Assembly (NCBI RefSeq): GCF_021130785.1
Contig: NC_060212.1
Location: 149,155,001 to 149,219,000 of the forward strand
Direction of reading: 5' to 3'
Length of the DNA stretch: 64,000 nt
From: Homalodisca vitripennis
Lineage: Eukaryota; Arthropoda; Insecta; Hemiptera; Cicadellidae
The notes beneath the pieces were generated by a model, which did no database searches, was not told where the DNA came from, and saw nothing but the letters and a program-made list of their open reading frames with translations. The translations under genes were made by a program, and so were the position numbers. Shown here one piece after another: positions 25,601 through 36,439 of this stretch; the stretch's first letter is position 1, and every line of letters begins with the position of its first letter.

Positions 25601-25932
25601 ACATACATACTCGTATAACGCTAACATGAACTACATAATATGTCGTCTTATATAATATTTTCTTAAAACATCTGGTGTTTTCATGTTTATTTTAGACACT
25701 TCGGAAGCTTAATGTATACAGAAACTGTTCAAATAAGAATTTTGCCACTTCGAGTTATTGTTAAAAAATCATTCTTTAGAACACAAAATACACTGGGTTT
25801 TAAGCTACAAAGTCCACAGCATATATTTAAATTACAATAGTGTTGGGCAAAGGGATGTAGACAAAGTGTAAATGAGGTTGAGAGGTTTTGTTCCAAGAGA
25901 GGGTGGACAGGCTAGTTTTATCTGTAGCTTAC

Positions 25933-26322
25933 GGACTCCCACTCTTGAGAATAACGTTAATTAAACATTCCAAGCCGTCCAGCACGCAGCGTATACCGGC
26001 TGATCTATAGTCTTTCATTAACGCTTTATTTATACCACAATGTACTAATGTTTCTAGCGCTTCAGCACTTGTTGTTGCTGTTATTAGCACACTATAACAC
26101 TTACTGTTGCTAACAATGCAATAAACGTTTAATCTTTGTATGTGTTCCTTTGTGGTCCGTTTATCTTCTAAATAGTACTTACCACCAAAATGAGTGTTTG
26201 AGAAACGAGTCTTGTGGAATTTTAAAATCAAGTTGATAATGTCAATAGAACATTTAGTCACTGTGTCAATAATTATTTGTTGACTAAAACACCAAAAGAT
26301 TGGAACAGTAGATACTAATAAT
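25933..26322 (-). pseudogene. Importin-alpha-like armadillo-repeat fragment (decayed copy or exon)
   Basis: Importin-alpha binds nuclear localisation signals through armadillo repeats and carries cargo into the nucleus with importin-beta. The minus-strand frame is open from about 26322 to the stop next to 25933. Toward its end it reads ATTSAEALETLVHCGI and then CVLDGLECLINVILKSG. The order Thr-Ser, LVxxGI, VLDGL, INxI matches the last armadillo repeats of importin-alpha. An upstream SQQIIID...IDIINLI stretch may be the preceding repeat. Expected helix residues after LVHCGI are missing, so it looks decayed. The terminal TAA lies inside GTAAGC, a good splice donor, so it could instead be an internal exon whose coding ends at 25933. 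I recognise the family only by eye, so confidence is moderate. Confidence 0.42.
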
Positions 26323-27151
26323 ACAAATCATTCAACCAAAAAACCAACTCTAGGGTCACCAACAGAATTCTTAGGTTTTTATTATCTCGCTACAAATTCT
26401 TTCAAGTCAAAACTATAACTCAATGTAGTTTCTATAGAAACATAATTCAAACAGTTAATGGCTATTGGTCAATGGAGACTTGGGTAAATTTGAAAATGCT
26501 TCAAACATTGCCTAGAAGGCTAATAATGATGTTATTCAAAGAATAAATTATATAGATCAACCTTGACTTACAAACAATTACTGCCCAATCTCTTTTCGTG
26601 TTTCGAAAAAAATTTAAATAATGTTCCATTAAAACTTCTAAACATTCTAAAAATAACGAAATTGAGAATCCCAAACAATTTTTGTTCACGAACAACAAAA
26701 CTACAATTAATCAGGAATAAGACCTTTCCAAAACCTTTACAGAAATTTTAAGGAAATGATTGTAAAAGCAAAATGGAGGGTATTTTTCAGATTTCAGAGA
26801 TAAGGTGTTAGTAACACTGGGGGTTGTGTACTTACGATGCGGGTAAGTAACTGAAAGTCTTACATGATTTCACACGAAATGCCTCTTGAAATAACCTATT
26901 AATTTTAATAGTGAAGAGAGATGGACGCGTAAGTTTGCCCTTTCATCATTAAAAAGTAGTGAAATATCATTTGGATCTATTATGTTTTGGAATTTACCAA
27001 AATATTTACCATTTATTCAAAAATTACGATGGAGAACATTTTTTTTTTAGATAGTTTCCAGAAAATAATAATAATTCAATTCCCTCTTTCGTGACTAGTA
27101 TTATGCAAAGAATTTAAGATAATTGGAAAATTGGAAAGATCCTAATATTGA
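26323..27151. other. AT-rich spacer, no gene seen
   Basis: Short frames at 26501-26698 (minus) and 26563-26751 (plus) overlap each other and carry no motif. Confidence 0.35.
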
Positions 27152-27154
27152 AAG

Positions 27155-27187
<33 letters not shown>
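27152..27187 (+). repeat. Poly(A) run
   Basis: More than 30 consecutive A residues. It could be the tail of a retroposed sequence, but I could not recognise the body upstream or find flanking direct repeats. Confidence 0.85.
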
Positions 27188-27188
<1 letters not shown>

Positions 27189-30117
27189 AGAGGGACGGTT
27201 ACTATTATGGCACAATTGTCCATACACTCGTGACGTACAGTGAGCAGTTTTTCCATTGTAAAGAGCATGCAAAATAATAGTCAATTATTGTGCAATTATG
27301 TCGAGGCTTGAGGCATCCTTAGTACAACGAAGTTTATTTAAGCTCTATAAGGCTGAAGGAAGGGTGTTAGTCAAGCGTACATCAGTGCATGTTTAAATAC
27401 ACACTTTTAATTAGTGCATCTAAAAATTGTTCAACTTTGCTAGATCTACAAACGTATGATACAGAACACTATAATTTAACTCTGCTGTGTTCATGTTGAA
27501 GCTTGTTTACGTGATAGAGTTAAAAGAACAGTGAAAGTTTTCCAATAACTATTTAGTTATAATACATGTAGTTAAAATCTCCACTACTGGTCTATACTGA
27601 TTGAGACCGGTTACTATGAATTTAATTAGCCACCGAAAGGTGTATGCCACATTAAACGTTTTAAGGCATTGTGCAATATCTTTCTAGCTATAATAAATGC
27701 AGTAGTTCATTCTAACTATTTATTGGCAACGACAAGATAGGTTATTAGAACTATAAGCTTTAAATGTTACTAAAGTCAGCATGGAAACTATTAATTGCAT
27801 TGTATTAGAAGTCTTTTCAAACTTGCTTCCAGCCGTATCATAAATGTGAGATAGAAAGTGAAAATATGTAGCAAAATAGAACTACAAATGCATTAGTATA
27901 TGTGTATAGTATAATTTGTCAGTAGTAATGTAATATACATAGAATATATTATAAGAAACGATCGAAGAATCCAGAAATTACCGAGTTAGTCTAAAAGGTT
28001 CTTTGCAAGAAGAAGCGGCCGGAAATTCACAGAGTCAACCGTAAATCTTTGTTACGTAACAATATATTGTTAAAGATAAGAGTGGTGATAACACTAATGG
28101 GGATCGCCAAATGCTTTTGCTATCTAGTGTTCTTTTTATCTTACCTGCAGAAGTTATCAATGAACAGGTATTGAACACAAAATGAACAATTATATGAAAA
28201 TAATTGTGAATTCTTAATAAAAACAGATTGCAACAAAAGTATTATATAAAAGTATTGCAATAAATGCAATACTCTTCTAAAAATTTAATTTACAAAGTAT
28301 GTATAGTTTTGAAGTGTTACACTACACAATTTTACGTAATATTTTGAAAGTATCTTCAGTAACGTGTTACAATGTATAAAAGTTTCACTCATTCAGTGGT
28401 TTCGGTAACATACGTTGAGTAAAGTCCCTCATTAAATGAATTTAAAACAATAAATAGCATAAAAATTAACATTTTGGAGATAGTACTTCAGGGTGAAAAT
28501 AAATTTGCCTCTAACAAGGTTTCTTGGATGTATTTGTACAGTATCAAGTTATTTTTCTAAGGTATTTTTGCATTGACTTATATTTATATACAGTCGTTTC
28601 ACCCTCTTTTGTTGTTTTTGATTGTCGATGTTTCACGGACTTTACACGTATTCCATAGCTTATCAAGTCATCTTTATTAATTCGACTCTACACTATGAAT
28701 TTTTCATGACGGTAGCTAAAGCAAGAATATATGTAATAATATTATAGTTTTGTTGTGAATTTTAAACACGTTTGTTAACATTTTTAATGCCCTTTACTGT
28801 TATGTATTTTTATTAGTGTTCCGAAATTCCTTTTATATCTAAACTTTTATTATATATATTTACGAGATTGAAACATAATACTCTGATAAATCATGAGGCT
28901 GTTGGAAGGGGAGGCCACATAGTCAAGCCCCCCCCCCTCTACGACAGGGCGCCGAGGTTTTAGGCTGAAACGGATAGCGTGGTAACATAGTACAGTCTAC
29001 TCCGTCACATGTTTTAATATATTAAGTACAGTCTGTGTGAAAACGGTATTATAAACAATACGAGTACATGCAGATTTCTCACGATTTATACCTATATGAA
29101 TGTTATGTTTCATATTATCTATGTTTGTTGGGTGGAGGCTACGATAATCTTGGGCGCCACCAAATCCAGGAACGGATCTGAATGTATAACATACAGAGAT
29201 ATTAATTGTGATGTTCTGTAATATTTATATGTATATTGGAGCAGTGCTAATTAAACTATGCATCTAATGTAAAGTTTTGGATATTGTAAAAAACTGTTTT
29301 TCCGCAAGGTCTAAGACGTAGTACTTTGGTTCTGAGTTAGATACGCCTCAGATTTAGCTTTTATACGATCGTAGTGATTTTTGTCAGTACTGCCGTACGG
29401 ACTACATTGTACTGTATTTAATCTCCTCCTTATTCTGTTTGATAAGATGGGACGCGCAGAAATTCCTCCACCTGTATTAAGAAACCTCAAATTTGTTAAA
29501 GTACATGTTATAACCTAATGATTGTTTTTTTTTTCTAAACTGGTCTATTTATCCTTTAAATAAAATGTATACAAGCGAGAGTTATTTCAAATTGTTGCAA
29601 TTCAAGCTATTCCATTGTATTTATTTGTGCTGAAATAAGTTAATATAATTATTTATATGAAAACCTCAAAAGCAAAAGTTTGTCAATACTCTGACAAATC
29701 GAATGTGTTTTATGGCAAAGCCTCTGTCAAACACGGCAATTATTCACTTGTAACTCTAATTATTCTAAATCATTTTGAAGAAAAAGGTATGATTTTAATG
29801 AAATTTGCCTTACAAACTGTTCACAAAAATACTTCTGACAATACCGCTCTTACTTACTACTAATCTGTTTTAGTCCGATTACGAAGCAGTTAACATATTT
29901 CTCTTCCACAGACATTACTACTTGGTGTACAGTGCATATTGATAGCCATAAGCTAGAACCTAGATAACCATGTCCATTCTAATTCATGTTCTCTGCTCCC
30001 TGTCACATTTGTCTTTGTTTCAGATTGTGATTTATTTACCGTGCTGACCTACTAAACGTACTTGAATCTGATGATAATGTATTCTATCAATTATACTGCA
30101 ATCAAATCAACAGACAG
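27188..30117. other. AT-rich spacer with a poly(C) run
   Basis: A run of about 12 C residues lies near 28927-28938 in a GC-richer patch (28900-28990). A 68-codon frame at 29657-29863 shows no motif. No gene is recognised. Confidence 0.35.
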
Positions 30118-30190
30118 ACTACGGTACGCGAATCCGGTTTTTATATCAATTAGTATAATCATCGATTCATATATCGAATGCTAGACTATC
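30118..30190 (-). repeat. Probable terminal remnant of a Merlin-like element
   Basis: The stretch from 'ggtacgcgaatccggttttt' to 'tagactatcaatcaatat' resembles the left terminus of the Merlin-derived element at 36636 ('ggtacgataagcgtacccgg' then 'ttttttatat'). It lies on the 3' side of the Merlin-like coding fragment at 30481-30692, where a terminus would be expected. The opposite terminus was not found. Confidence 0.4.
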
Positions 30191-30480
30191 AATCAATATC
30201 AACGTATCCACAGTTCTTAATAACAAATATATATTTGAAATTATAATGAAAAAAATAATGATTCAGTGACAATCTCATAAGTAATAAATGAACCATAATG
30301 ATCATACAAATAATTAGAAAAAATATTTTGAGAATATAATAAATAATGAATAAATAATAACAATATAACAACATTTAAAATATAAAATCGGAAATATGTA
30401 GGACCATTCATATGTTTTATCCTGTGTATTAATGATTAATGCTTCCAATAAATTTTTGAAAGCATTCTGTCCATAAAAGT

Positions 30481-30692
30481 TTACCCCTCTTCTATGTAAA
30501 TAAAGAGTTGATCTGCAAGTAGTTCGGCTGGTATGCCACTTTCCAAACTTCGCTTCAGGGCCGTCCACGAGCTTTCGGCTGTCTGAGTGTAAGCAGTAGT
30601 GTCCGGGGCTAAGTTCTTTTCGCTATGGTTGTAAAATGCACAAAAGCATATTCACTTAGTCCAAAATATTCCTTCCACATGTCTGTAACTCT
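30481..30692 (-). pseudogene. Merlin (IS1016/ISXO2-like) transposase, C-terminal fragment
   Basis: Merlin elements are eukaryotic relatives of bacterial IS1016/ISXO2-type insertion sequences, moved by a DDE transposase. Reading from 30692 down, the first frame gives TDMWKEYFGLSEYAFVHFT, like the family's W..Y..L...GF.H.TVNHS block. After a one-base shift it gives NHSEKNLAPDTTAYTQTAES and then SWTALKRSLESG. These match the NHS.NFV.P.TGAHTN.IE..W signature, and the Glu in TAESSW aligns with the third catalytic acid. The frame stops at 30481-30483 after IYIEEG. The N-terminal half, including both catalytic Asp residues, is absent, so this is a dead fragment. The rest of the ORFs nearby are chance. 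Confidence 0.72.
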
Positions 30693-33600
30693 AGTTGTTC
30701 AAGGCTTTACGTGCCTTAATACACAAAAATGAGGGTTGCATCTTTTTTTTTGTTTTTTTTTTCAGAACAAACCTCGATTCTGTACCTACCACCACTTTTT
30801 TACTCTCTGCTATGGTTTTAATTAAACCTAACATCCAGGTCCCATCTAACGACCTTCTTTTTTTATTTTCATTTCCCTATTTTACATTAATCTATTTCCT
30901 CCACTACTCCAGGACCTCAAAGCTTTTGTTTCTATTGAATTTATTACTAATCCAAAAGAAACAAACCTCCTTACAAAACGAAAACCAGTCACACAACGAC
31001 ATACTTCTTGATTGAATGTGTAAATTCGAACTAAACTCAATAATTGAACATTCACAGTTTGTCTGATTTGTAGAAAACGGTACATCAACATAATGATGTC
31101 GTGCTGTCGATTCTTAGATCCTCCAAAAAACATGTTCTTTGATGCATTTTTTACTGAAATTATATACAACATTACCTTTTTCTACAACAGAATACGATCA
31201 TATTTACTCCTCTCACAATTAAGTTTGCATCTTTTCAGAAAGTTTCACATCATGTTTTTCGGTAACAGTCCAACATATTCAATCCAAGAAAAACAAGTTT
31301 TATCATATACTAAAGCATTTTCCTATAGTTTTTTTAAGTGCCATTTTAATTCTAAGAATAACAGATTCTGAAGTAAAACATACAGATGATTTAAGTTTAT
31401 TTTCAAGTGTAATTTATCAGTATTGATTGATTATATTGATAGTTGCAGTTAAATAATATTTCGTTAACATCGATGTACAAACGGGTCAGCTTGACGTACT
31501 ATACCCAAATTAACATTTGTTTCTAGGGCAGTTAAAATAAATTCATTTTAACTCTCTTTAATGTAGAGAGTAAACATATTCATGCGATCAATGGTAAAAT
31601 AATCCATAATCTGTAATATATTCATAGATATAGTTTTCAAAATAAATATTACATTAGGTTTAAAATACGTCTAAGTACAATATTACGTGTACTTATATAT
31701 AATTATAGCCTCCGAATACGTAGTAGCCTGCTTATAAATAACCTTATGTTCTATGATTCCAAATTTAAGATTTACTAGTCTCGCTATTTTTAGTTCGGCG
31801 ATTGATTTCTTATCTTCGGGTTATCACAAAAAGCAATTCCAAGGATCTCATTAAATGTAGCCGGCACTTTTAGTTGGAGAACATTAACATTACAAATTTG
31901 CGCAATAATTGCTTCAAAAGAATAATCTTATAGGCATTAGCTTGAGAAGCGGGGGATAATGTAAGGGGCTGTGATAGATGTCGTTTCCCTCCTGAAACTC
32001 AACCCCTCGGTTACGCCTTCCTCTTCCTGGCCTCTGTTTTTCTGAGTTTCTTTTCTTCACTCAAAATGATATTGTTGAGATTCATACAGAAACATAGCTT
32101 ATTTACTGGCTAGGATAATGAGATATTTCTGTAATAAAAACATTTAGTTGAATAATATTAAACATACATAAGTACATAATTAGATAACCAAATAGTTCAC
32201 TAATTGGCTGGCTTATAGTTTGCTTTCGGTTTTACAGTATTAGTATAATGTGCTTCATTAGGCAATAGTTTTATTTATAGACATATATTTGTATTATTAT
32301 TTAAAATAAGACAGGTAAAGTCGACGAATTACATTTGTAGCATGAAAACAATATTTTACTGAGCTTTAATATAAAAATACATCAATTACACATGAATTAT
32401 ACTATAATAAATAACGTGGATTAGGTATCACGATGGTTCCTTCAAGCAACAACAAATTTTGAATTTTTTTCAAAGTATTCGTTGTATTTTTTATGGGCAA
32501 GTGTTCTGCAAAAATAAATCTTAATAACTAAGCCTATCACGAGAGATTGGAAATATTTCATTTCTATATGTTTTTTTTTCTCTGTGTGCCCGATATAGCC
32601 TATACTTGAAATTTTCAATAAAGGTTCTTTCCTATACATGAGATATCGAGTTAGATGATGGTACATGTTGGTCTTATGTGTAGCTATGACTTCAACGAGA
32701 AATCACAGAACGAATACAATTTTAAAACAACTGAGTACAATGTAATGATATTTTAACATGAGACATTGTAATACATGAAGCCTAACTATTCACAAGATAT
32801 TACCCGTAGACTGCAGAGTTCAGAGAGTCAATCAATTATTTACGGATAGTACCTTCAATACCAATCTCGTTTGTAAAATTGAAACTGGTCAAAATACAGA
32901 CAATTCTTTTTAAAGGTTCACTGCAGTCTCGGATAGTGTAGATCATGTATTTTTATATCTCCAAGCCAGCAAATCAGACGTTTTATTAAGGTGCTAGTAT
33001 TAAAATTTTAAAGTTTTATGAATACATGTTCATTATTCTTGCTTCAATATCAGAAGGTATCTTGGTGAAAAGTGCAGTTTGTGCAATGGTAAGGAGAATA
33101 AGTTCATTCCCATGTCGTGTGTGATTGTCATGAATAGTAATGTAAAATCATCCGAAAAGAATTGCAAAGGAACCTAGGTAAATGGATCTTGGTAGTTCTA
33201 GATAATTTTAAAAAGACACACGGCCTGATTTATTTATTTTTACTGTATCTAGTTATAGCTTTTACAAGAAAAAATTTGTCTCGTATTTATTTTAGTTTTA
33301 AAAAGCAAAGAGAAGTTCGATTAAGGATTTTTTCACTATCCGAAGACAATTTCATCCCAAAATATCTATGTTTATTCCAAACATCCTTTACAAACCTCCT
33401 GTTATTACTGGTGGAATAGAGGAATGCAACATTACAAGTAATTAAACGTTGCAGTGGCCAGGGACAGGGTAATCAACCAATCAATCAATTTAGGACTAAT
33501 TACCTTGACACTCAATGTGCTACTGGCCTCGTTACAGGTAATTGACAATAGAAGGACCACTGCACATGATCGAAGTGTTCTATATATGGAAAGACATAGC

Positions 33601-34174
33601 AGAGGTTAATCTCAAATCTACTAATTAGCATTTTTTTGTATGCACACTTCAAAAAAATAAGTAATGGACGAATAAAGGTCGATACGACATTGTAAATAAC
33701 TACTACTACGTCCCTGAGAAGGCTCTAGAGTCTCTTTGGCATTACAACTTCAAGCATTGATGTCGCAATGATGAACAATATTGTCAAATGCTCCAATCCT
33801 CCTAAACAAATCTTGTAGACCTAAAAGAAAACAAATAGGAAATTGATCAATCATAAAACACAATTAATCAATTAAACAATCAAAGCAATCAATCAATCAA
33901 TCATTGAAAGATCAATGATTGATATATCAATCATTTTTTTTGTTGTTTGTTGTTGTTGTTAAAATGTCATTCTTTCAACAAAAGAATTGAAAACGTTCAA
34001 ATTACCAATATATCGAAGTGAGCAATTAAGTAAGTAAAGTAATTACGTAACTATCATATAAAATAACTTTTTAACACAAAGGATACACTGTGAACAAATA
34101 GGGATTTTTTACAGGCCAATCGTAATTTTTACTATTACGGTATACATACTTAGGGATACACGCTACGGTAATAT
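30693..34174. other. AT-rich spacer, no gene recognised
   Basis: Long T- and A-rich frames on both strands (30695-31015, 30882-31172, 31093-31371) overlap and have no motif. A GC-richer patch near 31960-32050 and (CAAT)n/(GTT)n-like simple stretches near 33470-33490 and 33880-33960 are the only structure. Confidence 0.35.
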
Positions 34175-34325
34175 ACTACAATCTGCTTGATAAGGGTTTG
34201 GCCCGATGGTGTCGGGGTTGGCCGAATTAATTAAATTCTGACTACGATCTTCTACACACGATTTTACTTGCTTCAACTGAACCAGAAAATTGAAGCCTTG
34301 TCACACGCCAACTTTAATGAGAATA
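34175..34325 (+). repeat. Dispersed repeat Y, copy 1
   Basis: Aligns with the reverse complement of 38329-38485. Shared words are 'caatctgct', 'ccgatggtgt', 'attctgactacgatcttc' and 'acacgccaactttaatga'. The homology stops at 'aactttaatga' in both copies, which suggests a real element boundary. The family is unknown. Confidence 0.7.
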
Positions 34326-36340
34326 TGGATTGACAGAATAGACGGACAAGCCAATTACACCAGAGGCATTACAGTTCCAACAACTCGAGGTATTAATAAG
34401 GTACCGAGATTAGGGTTTTTTTCTTTTACGTACCCTTGTAGTATAAACAGAAACTTGTGTAACCAAATCATACATCCCAAAGACGAAATACAGCGTCAAG
34501 CTAATCATAACCTAATGGCGAACTGTATTAAATGAGTATCGATCTTCACTGCTGTATAACGCATTGTGTCTTTATAGTGGTAAAAACATATAGCTCAGGA
34601 TCCAATAAACAAATCTTTTACCTGATTCAAAATGTACCATTAATATGAAATATATCGAAAAAAAATTATGGTTGCCTGTAAAGTCGGTTTTACGGGCGAA
34701 GATTTTACGTAACAACGTCTTTTTCTCGGTAGAATATTTATTGATATGAATATTATTAAATTGCACAATAGGAACAAGGAATTGAATGAAAATAAGAATT
34801 GCACAAATTTTAACTATAGAAATATATTTTGTTTACTAAAACATTGTACATAATTTGAAATTAATTAAAATTTGTTATTGTAAATGGTAAAGTTGAATAA
34901 AACATTTACTAAAATTGGAATTTGAAATTCTTGCTAAACACAGTTAAATTCTAACTCCGCGCGTGTTTGACTAGCAATACGCGCTGTTTCTTCTCAATCG
35001 ACTGAATTAAGATTGATTGCAGAGTGATTTAAACTAATAATTTACTTAACACTATCAACATTTGTCAATAGTATGACATAACCTATAAACTCAGTTTCTC
35101 AACTTTTGTGTCAATCTAACAATTAATCAATCAATCATAGTTTACGATAATGAAATATCAGTGTACAATTATTTACCTTTATTGTTGTAGTTGTTGTAAA
35201 TGACGAATCTAAGCACTCCACATTTTCACGAATAAACATAGTTATCTGCTTTATCCCGTGCGGCGGACTCACAGTTATCTGCTTTATCCCGTGCGGATCC
35301 CGTGCGGCGGACCCACTGGACGGGCATCGTAACGTTACCGGGCGTTACACTTTTTCATGAGTGACTCCGAGCCGCAACCTAATTTAAGACGTTGTCACGT
35401 CAAAACACATACGTAACATTTGAGATGTCACTTTTTTTATTCCGACCTTCACCAAAACAAGACGACTGATGGTTGACTTTTTTCTTAGAGGAGCCTCCTG
35501 TATCGATTTCAGGAAAACCAGGCCATCTGCTTATACAATGCAAATTAGATGCTGTCTTTACCTTAGCCTATTATTTTTAAACAAGTACTGCTTAGCTTTT
35601 TAATACAGGCCCACGTATACTGATATTTCTACCGGTTAATAAATTTGTTTAAAATACTAGATTTGTTTATCTCGTATTTTAGTACAAATTGTGTAATTCT
35701 TATTCTAAAACATGACAAATACATACAGAAATATATTTAAAAAAACATATAGCTATGATCTTGCATTTTAAGATATGTTTGTTTTAAAAGAATTTTATTA
35801 CTTATCTTACTGTTAAAATATTTTTTTTCAGAAAATTATATTTTACCTTGACAGAAAGTTAATGCACCTCATACATGTTTTACATGTCTATTTATGTTTT
35901 TTTTAACTCGTGTTTGTTCATTGCATACTGGTTTTTGGTTAAACGGAAGATAAAATGATCAAACTAATCCATGTCCTACAAAGAACTTCATATGCGCATT
36001 TTAATTGTATATAACTTACACAAAAAGATCAACGCAATGATAATTTTAGGTACAAGAGGATGTAACACTGTTATATCTATAGTCTTTACCTCTTAACCAT
36101 TTAAAATACTTTTAGTCATATTTGTACTGAGTTGTATAAATGTAAAAAAAAACTGTATGACTTACTTCAATGTTCACTTTAAAACACGTTTCACTCTTCA
36201 AAAGCCGATACACCTTTTGAAGTCACGTCATTCGGAATGAGTATTTTCAATGGCCGGAAGAAATATTAAAAGATGATATGAAATTGCAACATAACGTGCA
36301 CAAAGGACGTTATTAGTTGCAAAGAAAGCTTTTTGGTGCA
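34326..36340. other. Spacer upstream of the candidate protein gene
   Basis: Apart from the GC-rich tandem segment at 35240-35330 no feature is recognised. 35340-35520 is moderately GC-rich and may be the remainder of an unidentified repeat. Confidence 0.35.
35240..35330 (+). repeat. Short tandem duplication in a GC-rich patch
   Basis: The unit 'agttatctgctttatcccgt' plus 'gcggcggactcac' (33 bases) starts at 35240 and again at 35273. A further partial 'atcccgtgcggcgga' follows at about 35297. Confidence 0.8.
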
Positions 36341-36385
36341 GAGATATATTTTCCATCAGTGTGAATAGAGACCGACGAGATAGAT
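36341..36385 (+). promoter_or_regulatory. Putative start region of the candidate gene (initiator, or alternatively a 3' splice site)
   Basis: TCAGT at 36356-36360 matches the arthropod initiator and lies about 25 bases before the ATG. The same bases, 'ttttccatcag', could equally be a splice acceptor following a non-coding exon. The in-frame TGA at 36362-36364 sits between it and the ATG, which supports the ATG at 36386 as the true start. Confidence 0.35.
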
Positions 36386-36439
36386 ATGTCTGTATTGCCC
36401 GCAGTCATTGACTGCTTGAATGGATCCATTGATTACTCG
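36386..36439 (+). CDS. Candidate gene, coding exon 1
   Basis: Eighteen codons from the ATG to TCG, followed directly by GTAAGT at 36440. The frame stays open past the donor into the intron and the Merlin-derived insertion, to 36673; that extension is probably not coding. Confidence 0.55.

Noticed and set aside
33470..33960. CRISPR-like short repeats (ATCAATCAATC words)
   Set aside because: Simple-sequence runs without regular spacers, in a eukaryotic context.
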